NCBI RefSeq assembly: GCF_037023725.1
Contig: NZ_CP146077.1
Coordinates: forward strand, 1,587,001 to 1,651,000
From: Pseudomonas bubulae
GTDB lineage: Bacteria; Pseudomonadota; Gammaproteobacteria; Pseudomonadales; Pseudomonadaceae
Reading direction: 5' to 3'
Length of the DNA: 64,000 nt
The notes under the pieces were generated by a model. It was not told where the DNA came from. It saw only the letters and a list, made by a program, of their open reading frames with translations, and did not search any database. The position numbers and the translations under genes are program-made. Shown here piece by piece: positions 35,249 through 44,737 of the stretch. Within the stretch, counting starts at the first letter, position 1; every line of letters starts with the position of its first letter.

Positions 35249-35971
35249 ATGTTCATTTCGCGTCGTTTGATTGTTGCTGCAAGTGCGGTGGCCTTGCTGG
35301 CTGGCTGCGCTACGCCTAACCCGTATGACAACCAGGGCCAGGGGTCTTCCGGGACGGGCTTGAGCAAGACTGCCACCTACGGTGGCCTGGGGGCTCTGGC
35401 GGGTGCTGTGGCGGGTGCTGCCATCGACCATAACAACCGTGGCAAGGGCGCGCTGATCGGTGCTGCCGTGGCAGGCCTGGGTGCAGCCGGTTATGGCTAT
35501 TACGCCGACAAGCAGGAAGCAGCCCTGCGTGCGAGCATGGCCAACACGGGCGTTGAAGTTCAGCGTCAGGGCGACAACATCACCCTGGTGATGCCAGGCA
35601 ACATTACCTTCGCGACCAACTCGGCCAACATTGCGCCCAGCTTCTATCAGCCGCTGAACAACCTGGCGAATTCGCTCAAGCAGTTCAACAACCAGAACCT
35701 GATCCAGATCGTGGGTTACACCGACAGCACCGGTAACTACAACTACAACATGCAGCTTTCCCAGCAGCGTGCGCAAAGCGTAGCGACCTACCTGACGTCT
35801 CAAGGTGTGAGCGGCCAGTACCTGTCAGTCAAAGGTATGGGCCCGGCTGATCCGATTGCCAGCAACGCCACCGCAGATGGCCGCGCACAGAACCGTCGCG
35901 TACAAGTGACACTGGCGCCAATCCCGGGCATGCAATACCAGCAGCCGGGTCAGGTGCAGCAGTACCCTTGA
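35249..35971 (+). CDS. OmpA-family lipoprotein with glycine-zipper domain (YiaD-like)
   Basis: This 240-residue lipoprotein has lipobox LLAGC (Cys20), a glycine-zipper region GLGALAGAVAGAAIDHNNRG (about residues 47-66) continuing to residue 85, and a C-terminal OmpA-like domain with IVGYTDSTGNYNYNMQLSQQ. The OmpA part should bind peptidoglycan from the outer membrane. Domain order matches YiaD and related Pseudomonas lipoproteins. ATG 35249 follows CAGGAG. It has its own transcription unit, followed by a palindromic repeat and a terminator. Confidence 0.9.
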   Translation: MFISRRLIVAASAVALLAGCATPNPYDNQGQGSSGTGLSKTATYGGLGALAGAVAGAAIDHNNRGKGALIGAAVAGLGAAGYGYYADKQEAALRASMANTGVEVQRQGDNITLVMPGNITFATNSANIAPSFYQPLNNLANSLKQFNNQNLIQIVGYTDSTGNYNYNMQLSQQRAQSVATYLTSQGVSGQYLSVKGMGPADPIASNATADGRAQNRRVQVTLAPIPGMQYQQPGQVQQYP

Positions 35972-35980
35972 TCATTACCT

Positions 35981-36096
35981 CGTAGCAGCTGCCGAAGGCT
36001 GCGTTCGGCTGCGCAGCAGTCGTAAACCCTGAGTGCGGGGTTTGGCTGATATTGCGACGACTTCGTCGTCGAACGCAGCCTGCGGCAGCGGCTACG
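35981..36096. repeat. Large palindromic intergenic repeat (GTAGCAGCTGCCGA family)
   Basis: GTAGCAGCTGCCGAAGGCTG on the left and CGAACGCAGCCTGCGGCAGC..CTAC on the right pair around a spacer. It lies 9 bp after the OmpA-like gene and before its terminator. Confidence 0.85.
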
Positions 36097-36119
36097 GGGG
36101 GGGGCGCAAGACACACAAC

Positions 36120-36158
36120 AAAAAGCCCCGCGATCCTTGCAGATCGCGGGGCTTTTTA
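36120..36158. terminator. Bidirectional terminator between the OmpA-like gene and zapG
   Basis: Perfect 15-bp arms AAAAGCCCCGCGATC / GATCGCGGGGCTTTT (36121-36135, 36142-36156) with T-tract on the right and A-tract on the left. Confidence 0.94.
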
Positions 36159-36179
36159 TTGGGCATCCGGCTGGGGAAA

Positions 36180-36614
36180 TTACTTCTTCAGGCCGTAATG
36201 CTCATCCAGCATGCCAGGACCGTTCGGGCTTTTTGGTGCGTAGTCCAATGGCGGCTCGGTGCTGTGCGGCGGGGTGATGCGCTCGCGATGCGGTTGTGGC
36301 ACATCCGGGTGCAGGGCAGCCAGCAGGCGTTGGCGAGTCTGCTCGTCCAGGGCCAAACGGTTGGCGCCCTCGGCGAGGTGTTCTTGCACGTCCTGATAGC
36401 TCTGTGTGAGTTTCTTCACCAGGTTGGCGGTGGTGTTGAAGTGGGTAACCACTTCACTTTGGTAACTGTCAAAACGTTCCTGGATGTCGTCCAGCTGACG
36501 CTGCGTGCGGTTAGGCACGGCATTGGGCAGCAGACGAGCAACCAGAAAACCAATGGCGACACCGGCAACCAGGGCGAGAGTCGGCAACAACCAAATCAAG
36601 AGCGAGTGTTCCAC
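36180..36614 (-). CDS. zapG: ZapG/YhcB (DUF1043) cell-envelope protein
   Basis: This 144-residue protein has one N-terminal membrane span (LLIWLLPTLALVAGVAIGFLV), a coiled-coil-like middle (RTQRQLDDIQERFDSYQSEV) and a Pro-rich C-terminus. That is the DUF1043 pattern of YhcB/ZapG, which links cell division with envelope growth. It has its own terminator and is divergent from the hydrolase gene. In many proteobacteria it neighbours zapE and rplM-rpsI, as it does within 8 kb here. Confidence 0.9.
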   Translation of the reverse strand: MEHSLLIWLLPTLALVAGVAIGFLVARLLPNAVPNRTQRQLDDIQERFDSYQSEVVTHFNTTANLVKKLTQSYQDVQEHLAEGANRLALDEQTRQRLLAALHPDVPQPHRERITPPHSTEPPLDYAPKSPNGPGMLDEHYGLKK

Positions 36615-36753
36615 GAGTCCTTCCTCTATAAACGGCTTTGCTTTACGTTAACGGCTCGGACCTGCGCTGTATACCGCGATGCACTCGCAAATATGTCAGA
36701 CAGAATCTATCAGCTAGACGAGTCGACCCAATCTGAGGTCACGGAGTTCCCTC

Positions 36754-37389
36754 TTGCTTACCCGCGAAACCCCCGTAGTAATTGCTGGCCCGGTCGGCCA
36801 ACTGGAAGCCTTGTACCTTGATTGTGCTGAGCCAAAGGGCCTTGCGCTGCTGTGTCACCCCAATCCGGTACAGGGCGGCACCATGATGAATAAAGTGGTT
36901 TCGACCTTGCAACGCACTGCCCGCGATGCTGGCCTGATTACCTTGCGATTTAATTACCGCGGCACCGGCGCCAGTGAAGGCAGCCACGATATGGGCACCG
37001 GCGAAGTCGACGATGCCTTTGCAGCAGCCCGGTGGTTGCGCGCCAGACACCCTGACTTGCCGATCACCCTGTTCGGTTTTTCGTTTGGTGGTTTTGTTGC
37101 CGCCAGCCTGGGTGGTCGCCTTGAAGCCCAGGGCGAAAAGCTTGAGCGCGTGTTTATGATCGCCCCTGCGGTGATGCGTTTGCGTGACGAAGATGCCTTG
37201 CCACATAACTGCCCGCTGACCGTTATCCAGCCTGAAACCGACGAAGTGATCGACCCGCAGCTGGTCTATAACTGGTCAAACGACCTGTCGCGCCCCCATG
37301 AGCTGCTGAAAGTGGCAGAATGCGGACACTTTTTTCACGGCAAGCTGCCCGAGCTCAAAGAGTTGGTAGCGCCACGCCTTTCGAATTGA
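36754..37389 (+). CDS. Alpha/beta hydrolase (serine hydrolase)
   Basis: This 211-residue cytoplasmic protein has the nucleophile elbow LFGFSFGGFVAA, with Ser as catalytic residue, an oxyanion-type block HPNPVQGGTMMNKVV, and C-terminal GHFFHGKL for the catalytic His. It fits the small CPI/YqhD-independent hydrolase group often annotated as alpha/beta hydrolase. The start is a TTG at 36754, supported by ACGGAG 8 bp upstream and the lack of a nearby ATG. Substrate unknown. It lies 24 bp before trpS and may share its transcript. Confidence 0.83.
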   Translation: MLTRETPVVIAGPVGQLEALYLDCAEPKGLALLCHPNPVQGGTMMNKVVSTLQRTARDAGLITLRFNYRGTGASEGSHDMGTGEVDDAFAAARWLRARHPDLPITLFGFSFGGFVAASLGGRLEAQGEKLERVFMIAPAVMRLRDEDALPHNCPLTVIQPETDEVIDPQLVYNWSNDLSRPHELLKVAECGHFFHGKLPELKELVAPRLSN

Positions 37390-37413
37390 TTGCAGCCTGA
37401 TAAGCGATTACCC

Positions 37414-38769
37414 ATGACCTCTCGTACTCGTATCCTCACCGGCATCACCACCACCGGTACGCCGCACCTGGGCAACTACGCCGGGGCCATCCGCCCTGCG
37501 ATCGTGGCCAGCCGCGACCCCAACGCCGATTCGTTTTACTTCCTGGCTGACTACCATGCCCTGATCAAGTGCGATGACCCGCTGCGCATCCAGCGTTCGC
37601 GTCAGGAAATCGCTGCAACCTGGCTGGCGGCCGGCCTTGATGTCGAGCGTGTGACCTTCTACCGTCAGTCCGATATTCCGGAAATCCCCGAGCTGACCTG
37701 GCTGCTGACCTGCGTAGCGGCCAAGGGCCTGCTCAATCGGGCCCATGCCTACAAGGCCTCGGTAGACAAGAACCTGGAAAACGGCGAAGACCCGGATGCG
37801 GGCATCACCATGGGCCTGTACAGCTACCCGGTGCTGATGGCTGCGGACATTCTGATGTTCAATGCCAACAAGGTGCCTGTGGGGCGTGACCAGATCCAGC
37901 ACGTTGAAATGGCCCGTGACATTGGCCAGCGCTTCAACCACCTGTTCGGCAATGGCAAAGAGTTTTTCGCCATGCCCGAAGCGCTGATCGAAGAAAGCGT
38001 GGCCACTTTGCCGGGTCTGGACGGTCGCAAGATGTCCAAGAGCTATGACAACACCATTCCGTTGTTCAGCAGCGCCAAGGACATGAAAAGCGCGATTTCG
38101 CGCATCGTTACCGACTCCCGTGCACCGGGCGAGGCGAAGGATCCGGACAACTCGCACCTGTTCACCCTGTACCAGGCATTCTCCACGCCTGAGCAGTCGG
38201 TTGAGTTCCGCAGCGAGCTGTTGCAGGGCTTGGGCTGGGGCGAAGCGAAAGAGCGCCTGTTCAAGCTGCTGGACGCCGAGCTGGGCGAGTCCCGCGAGCG
38301 TTACCACGACTTGATGTCGCGTCCTGATGATATGGAAGACATCCTGCTGGCTGGCGCCCAAAAAGCTCGCAAGATCGCAGCGCCTTTCCTTGTCGAATTG
38401 CGTGAAGCCGTTGGCTTGCGCTCGTTTGTCAGTGCCGCGCAAACCACTGCTGCGAGCAAAAAGAAAGCCGCCAAGGGCCCGCGCTTTGTCAGCTTCCGCG
38501 ACGAAGACGGCAGCTTCCGTTTCCGCCTGCTGGCCGCTGCTGGCGAACAATTGCTGCTGTCGCGCAGCTTTGCCGACGGTAAAACCGCCGGTCAGGTGAC
38601 CAAGCAGCTGCAATCCGGCGAGCCTCTGGATGTGCGCAGTGACGCGTTGAGCTTCAGTGTCTGGCTGGGCGACACCTGCGTGGCTGACAGCCCGGTATTT
38701 GCCGATGCCACAGCCAGAGATGAGGCAATCGAAGCGTTGCGCCTTGCGCTGGTACCCGTTCAAGACTGA
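37414..38769 (+). CDS. trpS: Tryptophanyl-tRNA synthetase with C-terminal extension
   Basis: This class I enzyme charges tRNA-Trp. The HIGH-type motif is PHLGNY (17-22) and the KMSKS loop is [12 protein letters not shown] (KMSKS at 206-210). At 451 residues it is about 115 longer than E. coli TrpS (334). The extra part, about 350-451, follows a Lys-rich linker (SKKKAAKGP) and reads [20 protein letters not shown], resembling a YegP/DUF1508 domain. Longer TrpS forms are known in Pseudomonas. ATG 37414 gives the standard N-terminus; the longer frame to 37390 has no site. Confidence 0.95.
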   Translation: MTSRTRILTGITTTGTPHLGNYAGAIRPAIVASRDPNADSFYFLADYHALIKCDDPLRIQRSRQEIAATWLAAGLDVERVTFYRQSDIPEIPELTWLLTCVAAKGLLNRAHAYKASVDKNLENGEDPDAGITMGLYSYPVLMAADILMFNANKVPVGRDQIQHVEMARDIGQRFNHLFGNGKEFFAMPEALIEESVATLPGLDGRKMSKSYDNTIPLFSSAKDMKSAISRIVTDSRAPGEAKDPDNSHLFTLYQAFSTPEQSVEFRSELLQGLGWGEAKERLFKLLDAELGESRERYHDLMSRPDDMEDILLAGAQKARKIAAPFLVELREAVGLRSFVSAAQTTAASKKKAAKGPRFVSFRDEDGSFRFRLLAAAGEQLLLSRSFADGKTAGQVTKQLQSGEPLDVRSDALSFSVWLGDTCVADSPVFADATARDEAIEALRLALVPVQD

Positions 38770-38860
38770 GAAAGTGCGACGTTTCGTCTCAGGTTTGATT
38801 GCCATTCCCAAGGGTCGTCGCTACAGTGTCGGCCCGTTTTTGTTGCCTTGCTAACGAATT

Positions 38861-39955
38861 ATGACGCCTCTAGAACGATATCAAGCAGATCTGAAACGCC
38901 CGGACTTCTTCCACGATGCCGCGCAGGAAAACGCTGTGCGCCATTTGCAGCGCCTGTACGACGACCTGGTCGCTTCCTCGCAGAGCAAGCCGGGCCTTTT
39001 CGGCAAGCTGTTCGGCAAAAAGGAGCAGACGCCGGTCAAGGGCCTCTACTTCTGGGGCGGTGTAGGCCGTGGCAAGACATATCTGGTCGATACGTTTTTC
39101 GATGCCCTGCCGTTCAAGGAGAAGGTGCGTACCCACTTCCACCGCTTCATGAAGCGCGTGCATGAAGAAATGCGCACCCTCAATGGCGAAAAGAACCCGC
39201 TGACCATTATCGCCAAGCGTTTTTCTGACGAGGCGCGGGTGATCTGCTTTGATGAATTCTTTGTGTCGGACATTACCGACGCCATGATTCTCGGCACCTT
39301 GATGGAAGAACTGTTCAAAAACGGTGTCACCCTGGTGGCTACGTCGAACATTGTGCCTGACGGTTTGTACAAGGACGGCTTGCAGCGTGCGCGCTTCTTG
39401 CCCGCCATTGCGCTGATCAAGCAGAACACCGAAATCGTCAACGTCGACAGCGGCGTCGACTATCGCTTGCGTCACCTTGAGCAGGCCGAACTGTTTCACT
39501 TTCCGTTGAACGAAGAGTCCGAGAAGAGCTTGAGAGAAAGCTTCAAGGCGCTGACTCACAACTCCAACAGGGCGATCGAAAACGATGATCTGATCATCGA
39601 GAACCGCACCATCCGTGCCTTGCGTACCTGTGATGATGTGGCCTGGTTCGAGTTTCGCGAGTTGTGCGACGGCCCGCGCAGCCAGAATGATTACATCGAG
39701 CTTGGCAAGATCTTCAACGCTGTAATCCTCAGCGGTGTAGAGCAGATGGAAGTGAAAACGGACGACATCGCCCGACGCTTTATCAACATGGTCGATGAGT
39801 TTTACGACCGCAACGTCAAGCTGATCATCTCGGCTGAAGTCGAGCTGAAAGACCTTTACAAGGGCGGGCGCCTGAACTTCGAGTTCCAGCGTACCCTCAG
39901 CCGTTTGCTGGAAATGCAGTCCCATGAATATCTGACGCGGGCGCACAAACCCTAG
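38861..39955 (+). CDS. zapE: Cell division ATPase ZapE (AFG1-like)
   Basis: This 364-residue cytoplasmic ATPase matches the ZapE/AFG1 family. It has Walker A GGVGRGKT (66-73), Walker B VICFDEFFV, and the family segments HFHRFMKRVHEEM and IVPDGLYKDGLQRARFLP. ZapE associates with the Z-ring in E. coli and helps division under low oxygen. It lies 91 bp after trpS and ends at a strong terminator. Confidence 0.95.
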   Translation: MTPLERYQADLKRPDFFHDAAQENAVRHLQRLYDDLVASSQSKPGLFGKLFGKKEQTPVKGLYFWGGVGRGKTYLVDTFFDALPFKEKVRTHFHRFMKRVHEEMRTLNGEKNPLTIIAKRFSDEARVICFDEFFVSDITDAMILGTLMEELFKNGVTLVATSNIVPDGLYKDGLQRARFLPAIALIKQNTEIVNVDSGVDYRLRHLEQAELFHFPLNEESEKSLRESFKALTHNSNRAIENDDLIIENRTIRALRTCDDVAWFEFRELCDGPRSQNDYIELGKIFNAVILSGVEQMEVKTDDIARRFINMVDEFYDRNVKLIISAEVELKDLYKGGRLNFEFQRTLSRLLEMQSHEYLTRAHKP

Positions 39956-39956
39956 T

Positions 39957-39988
39957 CAAAAAAACGGCCTGCATTGCAGGCCTTTTTT
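39957..39988. terminator. Bidirectional terminator between zapE and the asparaginase gene
   Basis: Arms GGCCTGC / GCAGGCC (39966-39972, 39976-39982) with ATT loop, A-tract on the left and T-tract on the right. Confidence 0.9.
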
Positions 39989-39997
39989 ATGCCCGCC

Positions 39998-41020
39998 TCA
40001 GGCCTCGGCGGCCTTGAACCCCAGGCGCTGCACGTACTTGGCAATGTCGCGGGCATGCCCGCAACCTATCAGCAGCCATATCAGGATCCGCGCCTTGTAC
40101 GGGCAGAGAAACCCGCACATCAGCGCGCCGCGGTCGATCAGGTCCATCTCGCTGCCGATAAACCCGTAAGACGCTTCGGCGGTGGGGCCTGAGCCTGTTC
40201 GTGACGCCACCAGAACCGGAATTTCCGTGGTGACCTGTTCGATCAGGTCGACCCATTCGACACTGACATGCCCGGCCCCGAAAGCACTGACCACCAGCGC
40301 GTCATACCCCAGGGCCAGCACATGCTCCAGCAGTACCGTGTCGGCAGACAGTGTTGCTGGCAGCAATGCGACCTTGTGATGAATGCTGCGGGGCATGGGC
40401 AGGACAGTGCGTGCGCAGGCTTTGCGCAGATAAAGCACGCGATTTTCGAGCATTAGCCCGGCAGGGCCGAAAAACGGCGAGTTGAAGGCGTCCAGCGTTA
40501 TTGATGAGCATTTGCGCACATGCAGCGGCTGGTGAATCTGGCCGTTCATTACCACTAGAACGCCTCGCTTGCGGCTCTGTGTATCGAGCGCAACCCTGGA
40601 GGCATCCAGCAGATTGGCGGGGCCATCTGCGCCGGGATGATCGCTGGGGTGCATGGCGCCGGTCAGCACAAGTGGCACATCGGCATCCCATAACAGGTCA
40701 AGGAAGAATGCAGTTTCTTCCAGGGTGTCGGTGCCTTGGGTGATGACGATGCCCAGCGCGCCCAGCTTCACTTGCTCCTGGGCCCAGATCAGCACTTCAA
40801 GCAGCAGATTGAAATCCAGGGAGGCGCTGGGAACCAGGCACAGGGTCTCGATATGAACGTCCAGCCCTTCGTGCAGCTGCGAAATGCCGTCAAGCAGTGC
40901 TTCGCCAGTGATCACGGGTTGTGCGCCTGAGCCGGGCTGTGTTGTGCGCATGCTCACGGTGCCACCCAGGGCTCCTATGGAAAGGATGGGCAGGGAGTTG
41001 TGATTGAGTCTTTGCGCCAT
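39998..41020 (-). CDS. Asparaginase family protein
   Basis: This 340-residue enzyme belongs to the type I/II asparaginase family, which hydrolyses L-asparagine to aspartate and ammonia. The first catalytic Thr is in IGALGGTVSM and the second motif is ITQGTDTLEETAFFLDLLW; a LTGAMHPSDHPGADGPANL segment follows. No signal peptide is seen, so it should be cytoplasmic. ATG 41020 follows GGAGG; the longer frame to 41089 is rejected. It ends at a terminator shared with zapE. Glutaminase activity cannot be judged. Confidence 0.88.
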   Translation of the reverse strand: MAQRLNHNSLPILSIGALGGTVSMRTTQPGSGAQPVITGEALLDGISQLHEGLDVHIETLCLVPSASLDFNLLLEVLIWAQEQVKLGALGIVITQGTDTLEETAFFLDLLWDADVPLVLTGAMHPSDHPGADGPANLLDASRVALDTQSRKRGVLVVMNGQIHQPLHVRKCSSITLDAFNSPFFGPAGLMLENRVLYLRKACARTVLPMPRSIHHKVALLPATLSADTVLLEHVLALGYDALVVSAFGAGHVSVEWVDLIEQVTTEIPVLVASRTGSGPTAEASYGFIGSEMDLIDRGALMCGFLCPYKARILIWLLIGCGHARDIAKYVQRLGFKAAEA

Positions 41021-41155
41021 GCTGCGTACCTCCGCCAGTGGCCGGTGAAGCCTCTTCTTGTGAGTGCCCCTGGTTGGAGGGCATTTCATCAGAGGCTTTT
41101 TGGGCTGGCGGAGAAATCAGATTGTTCCGCTTGGTGTGTAGTACAACGCTTAGAT

Positions 41156-42172
41156 TTAAGCGACCTGATTGAGGCCTGCATGCAGGAACTGCTGACGATA
41201 CTGGTTTGGTGAAAGCTCTGTGTGTTGGCGAAACAGACGCGCGAAGAAGCTTGCGTCGTCGTAGCCCACGTCATAGCTGATGGTCTTGATGCTTTTGCGG
41301 GTGGCCGAGAGCAGGCCCTTGGCGGTTTCTATGCGCAGGCGTTGCAGGTAGTGCAAGGGTTTGTCGCCGGTGGCCAGCTGAAAGCGGCGCATGAAGTTGC
41401 GGATGCTCATGCCGTGATCGCGGGCGACATCTTCAAAGCGGAACTTGTCGGCGAAGTGCTCTTCGAGCCAATGCTGGATTTGCAGGATGATCACGTCCTG
41501 GTGCAGCTTCTGGCCGCCAAAGCCGATGCGCCCCGGGGTGTAATTGCGCTGTACTTCGTAAAGGATGTCGCGGGCCACGGCCTGGGCGATATTGGCGCCG
41601 CAAAAACGCTCGATCATGTAAATGTAGAGGTCGCAGGCTGAGGTAGGCCCGCCGGCGCAATAGAGGTTGTCGGCGTCGGTAAGGTGTTTGTCCTGGTTGA
41701 GGTGCACCAGGGGGTAGCGCCGGGCAAAGGTGTCGAAGAAACGCCAGTAGGTGGTGGCCTCTTTGCCATCGAGCAGCCCGGCTTCAGCGAGCCAGAAGAC
41801 TCCGGTGGCTTCAGCGCACAGGACAGCGCCACGGGCATGCTGTTCGCGCAGCCAGGGCAGTACTTGCGGATAGCGCTGGCAGAGGGTGTCGAAATCGTCA
41901 CCGAAGGCCGGCAGGATAATGATGTCGCTATCCTCCAGGCCGCCGTCCACAGGGAGCACCACATTGCTGAAGCTGGTGGCCGGTTTGCCGTCGGGGCTGA
42001 CAAGGCGTGTCTCGAAAGTGGGGGTCAGGCCTTGTCCCAGCTGCTTGCCGTGACGCAGGCTGGCGAGGTGAAAGAAATCCTTGGCATGCATCAGGGTCGA
42101 CGCGAAAACCCGATCGATGGCCAAAATGCTGACACGCCGCAGCGGCGTGGAGAGTTGATTAGACATAGACAT
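41156..42172 (-). CDS. GlxA-type AraC family transcription regulator (DJ-1/PfpI + HTH)
   Basis: This ~338-residue regulator has an N-terminal DJ-1/PfpI-like domain (RRVSILAIDRVFASTLMHAK, then AVLCAEATGVFWLAEAGLLD) and a C-terminal AraC/XylS DNA-binding domain (DVARDHGMSIRNFMRRFQLA and IKTISYDVGYDDASFFARLF). Such regulators in Pseudomonas often control arginine, carnitine or betaine catabolism; the effector here is unknown. ATG at 42172 and 42166 are both possible and neither has a clear ribosome site. A REP doublet lies just upstream, so its promoter must be short. Confidence 0.87.
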   Translation of the reverse strand: MSMSNQLSTPLRRVSILAIDRVFASTLMHAKDFFHLASLRHGKQLGQGLTPTFETRLVSPDGKPATSFSNVVLPVDGGLEDSDIIILPAFGDDFDTLCQRYPQVLPWLREQHARGAVLCAEATGVFWLAEAGLLDGKEATTYWRFFDTFARRYPLVHLNQDKHLTDADNLYCAGGPTSACDLYIYMIERFCGANIAQAVARDILYEVQRNYTPGRIGFGGQKLHQDVIILQIQHWLEEHFADKFRFEDVARDHGMSIRNFMRRFQLATGDKPLHYLQRLRIETAKGLLSATRKSIKTISYDVGYDDASFFARLFRQHTELSPNQYRQQFLHAGLNQVA

Positions 42173-42259
42173 ATTTTGATTATTCTTATAGGTGAAATTG
42201 GTCAACTTACGGCTGGATCGTCTTATGTTTTTTCCTGTGTGTCCAGAGGTTGCTGCTTT

Positions 42260-42346
42260 TGTAGCCGCGGGCTTGCTCGCGATGGCATCCATGGGGTTTC
42301 TCTGAAACACCGCGTCGCCTGCATCGCGAGCAAGCCCGCTCCCGCA
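42260..42346. repeat. REP doublet (GCGGGCTTGCTCGCGAT family)
   Basis: TGTAGCCGCGGGCTTGCTCGCGAT and inverted ATCGCGAGCAAGCCCGCTCCCGCA flank a spacer. Same type as 29545. It lies 13 bp after the aldo/keto reductase stop. Confidence 0.9.
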
Positions 42347-42359
42347 AGGGGGCGGTGGG

Positions 42360-43400
42360 TCAAGGTGCCGGGTTTGGCTGGTCCTTGTGGATGGCGTCGA
42401 TACCGGCCAGCACCTCATCCGACAGTTTCAGGTCGAAGCTGGCGATATTGCTTTCGAGTTGCTCCATGGTCGTGGCACCAATGATATTGCTGGTGACGAA
42501 CGGTTGGCGGGTGACGAAGGCCAGGGCCATTTGCGCAGGGTCCAGGCCATGTTCGCGGGCCAGTGCCACATAACGCTCGCTGGCAGCCACGGCCTGCGGG
42601 TTTGAATAGCGCGAGAAGCGGCTGTAGAGGGTCAGGCGGCCTTTTGGTGGTTGGGCGCCGCCGCCGTACTTGCCCGAGAGCATGCCGAACGCCAGGGGCG
42701 AGTAAGCGAGCAGGCCGCACTGCTCGCGAATGGCGATTTCCGCCAGGCCCACTTCAAAGCTGCGGTTGAGCAGGCTGTAGGGGTTCTGGATCGATACGGC
42801 GCGCGGCCAGCCGCGACTTTCGGCCAGTTGCAGGAACTTCATGGTGGCCCACGGCGTTTCATTGGACAGGCCGATGTGACGGATCTTGCCGGCCCTGACC
42901 TGCTCGTCGAGTGCCTCGAGAGTGTCTTCCAGCGGGGTGAAGTCTTCGTCGGCGTTGTGGGTGTAACCCAACTGGCCGAAGAAGTTGGTGCTGCGCTCGG
43001 GCCAGTGCAACTGGTAGAGGTCGATCCAGTCGGTTTGCAGGCGCTTGAGGCTGGCGTCCAGGGCTTGCACGATATGGCTGCGGTTGTGCTTGAGGTGGCC
43101 GTCACGGATGTAGTCGATGCCGTTGCCGGGGCCGGCGATCTTGCTCGCCAGCACCCAGTCGGCACGATCACCGCGTTCCTTGAACCAGTTACCGATAAAA
43201 CGCTCGGTGGTGGCGTAGGTTTCGGCCTTGGGTGGCACCGGGTACATTTCGGCGGTGTCGATAAAGTTGATGCCGGCATTTTTGGCGCAGGCGATCTGCT
43301 CAAAGGCTTCGGTCTGGGTGTTCTGTTCACCCCAGGTCATGGTCCCGAGGGCGATTGCGCTTACTTTCAGATCGGTACGGCCAAGCTTTCGGTAGTCCAT
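42360..43400 (-). CDS. NADP(H)-dependent aldo/keto reductase (Tas-like)
   Basis: This 346-residue enzyme fits the AKR fold. The catalytic tetrad is visible: Asp and Tyr in NFIDTAEMYPV, Lys in VLASKIAG, His in YQLHWPERS. The cofactor-binding end is NIIGATTMEQLESN. The sequence is closest to the E. coli Tas group (MDYRKLGRTDLKVSAIALGTMTWGEQN start). ATG 43400 follows GGAGC; the frame to 43592 is longer but has no site. Substrate unknown. Its role beside the GlxA-type regulator is open. Confidence 0.88.
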   Translation of the reverse strand: MDYRKLGRTDLKVSAIALGTMTWGEQNTQTEAFEQIACAKNAGINFIDTAEMYPVPPKAETYATTERFIGNWFKERGDRADWVLASKIAGPGNGIDYIRDGHLKHNRSHIVQALDASLKRLQTDWIDLYQLHWPERSTNFFGQLGYTHNADEDFTPLEDTLEALDEQVRAGKIRHIGLSNETPWATMKFLQLAESRGWPRAVSIQNPYSLLNRSFEVGLAEIAIREQCGLLAYSPLAFGMLSGKYGGGAQPPKGRLTLYSRFSRYSNPQAVAASERYVALAREHGLDPAQMALAFVTRQPFVTSNIIGATTMEQLESNIASFDLKLSDEVLAGIDAIHKDQPNPAP

Positions 43401-43576
43401 CGGGTGCTCCTTCGGGTAAACAAACATAAAAGCAGGTTGTAATTTTTTGCGCAATCTGGATAATTGCCCACCTCTTTCTGCAGTGGAAGTGATGCGCCGC
43501 CTGCCGAAGAATCTTGCCGTTGAACGGACGCGCTGACCCGAGCCCCCGATAGCGTCTGTATCCGGCTGCCTTTGAC

Positions 43577-43605
43577 TTGTCAAAGTACGCACTATTCAGT
43601 AAGAT
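43577..43605 (+). promoter_or_regulatory. Probable sigma-70 promoter of rplM-rpsI
   Basis: TTGTCA (43577-43582), a 17-bp spacer and TAAGAT (43600-43605) lie 42 bp before the rplM start. An overlapping TTGACT at 43572 is a second -35 candidate. Confidence 0.65.
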
Positions 43606-43646
43606 CCGCCGTCTAATTTACAGGGCGGCCCCTGAGGCTATAAAGA

Positions 43647-44075
43647 ATGAAAACTTTTACTGCTAAACCAGAAACAGTAAAGCGCGACTGGTTTGTCGTC
43701 GACGCTGCTGGTCAGACCCTGGGTCGTCTGGCCACCGAGATCGCGAGCCGTCTGCGTGGCAAGCACAAGCCGGAATACACTCCGCACGTTGACACCGGTG
43801 ACTACATCGTTGTTATCAACGCTGAGCAAATCCGTGTTACTGGTGCTAAAACCACTGACAAGATGTACTACTCTCACTCCGGTTTCCCGGGCGGGATTAA
43901 GTCGATCAACTTCGAAAAGCTGATCGCCAAAGCTCCTGAGCGCGTGATCGAGACCGCGGTTAAAGGCATGCTGCCTAAAAACCCACTGGGTCGCGACATG
44001 TACCGTAAGCTGAAAGTCTATGCGGGCGCTGCTCACCCTCATACTGCTCAGCAGCCCCAAGAACTGAAGTTTTAA
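43647..44075 (+). CDS. rplM: 50S ribosomal protein L13
   Basis: L13 is an early-assembly protein of the 50S subunit. The 142-residue length is standard. Family marks are [20 protein letters not shown], the [16 protein letters not shown] loop and [19 protein letters not shown]. It is followed after 14 bp by rpsI, with which it forms the usual two-gene operon. Codon use is that of a highly expressed gene. Confidence 0.99.
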   Translation: MKTFTAKPETVKRDWFVVDAAGQTLGRLATEIASRLRGKHKPEYTPHVDTGDYIVVINAEQIRVTGAKTTDKMYYSHSGFPGGIKSINFEKLIAKAPERVIETAVKGMLPKNPLGRDMYRKLKVYAGAAHPHTAQQPQELKF

Positions 44076-44089
44076 CGGAATAGTTCATT

Positions 44090-44482
44090 ATGTCGGCGAC
44101 TCAAAACTACGGCACTGGCCGTCGTAAAACCGCAACCGCTCGCGTTTTCCTGCGTCCGGGTACCGGTAACATCTCCATCAACAACCGCACTCTGGAGAAT
44201 TTCTTCGGTCGCGAAACTGCCCGCATGGTAGTTCGTCAGCCGTTGGAACTGACTGAGACTGTCGAGAAATTCGACATCTACGTCACCGTGATCGGTGGTG
44301 GTGTAAGTGGTCAAGCTGGCGCAATCCGCCACGGTATCACTCGCGCACTGATGCAGTATGACGAAACCCTGCGTGGCGCTCTGCGCAAAGCTGGCTTCGT
44401 TACTCGCGATGCTCGTGAAGTTGAACGTAAGAAAGTCGGTCTGCGTAAAGCGCGTAAGCGTCCGCAGTACTCGAAGCGTTAA
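44090..44482 (+). CDS. rpsI: 30S ribosomal protein S9
   Basis: S9 sits at the 30S head, its C-terminal tail reaching the P-site tRNA. The 130-residue protein has [19 protein letters not shown] at the start and the basic tail [17 protein letters not shown], including the terminal Lys-Arg needed for tRNA contact. It is the second gene of rplM-rpsI and ends at a terminator with a UUCG loop. Confidence 0.99.
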   Translation: MSATQNYGTGRRKTATARVFLRPGTGNISINNRTLENFFGRETARMVVRQPLELTETVEKFDIYVTVIGGGVSGQAGAIRHGITRALMQYDETLRGALRKAGFVTRDAREVERKKVGLRKARKRPQYSKR

Positions 44483-44497
44483 TTCGCAGCTTCGTTC

Positions 44498-44536
44498 AAA
44501 AAAGCCCAGCCTCCTTCGGGAGCTGGGCTTTTTTTA
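44498..44536 (+). terminator. Rho-independent terminator of rplM-rpsI
   Basis: AGCCCAG-C-CTCC / GGAG-CTGGGCT stem with TTCG tetraloop (44503-44529), followed by eight T. Confidence 0.95.
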
Positions 44537-44737
44537 TGGGCGATGATTTAGCGGTGTGACAACTTGCCACATCCAGCAAACGCCTATACTACAAGGCCTG
44601 TAGCCGCCCCAGAGCGGTAATTACCTTGTAAGACTAGGGGCTTTTCATTACCATTCTGCAAAATTTTTATAAGTAATAGATGCATATTTAGTAGATGCCT
44701 GATTTAACAGGCCACAAAGCTGATGGGAGAGGACTGA

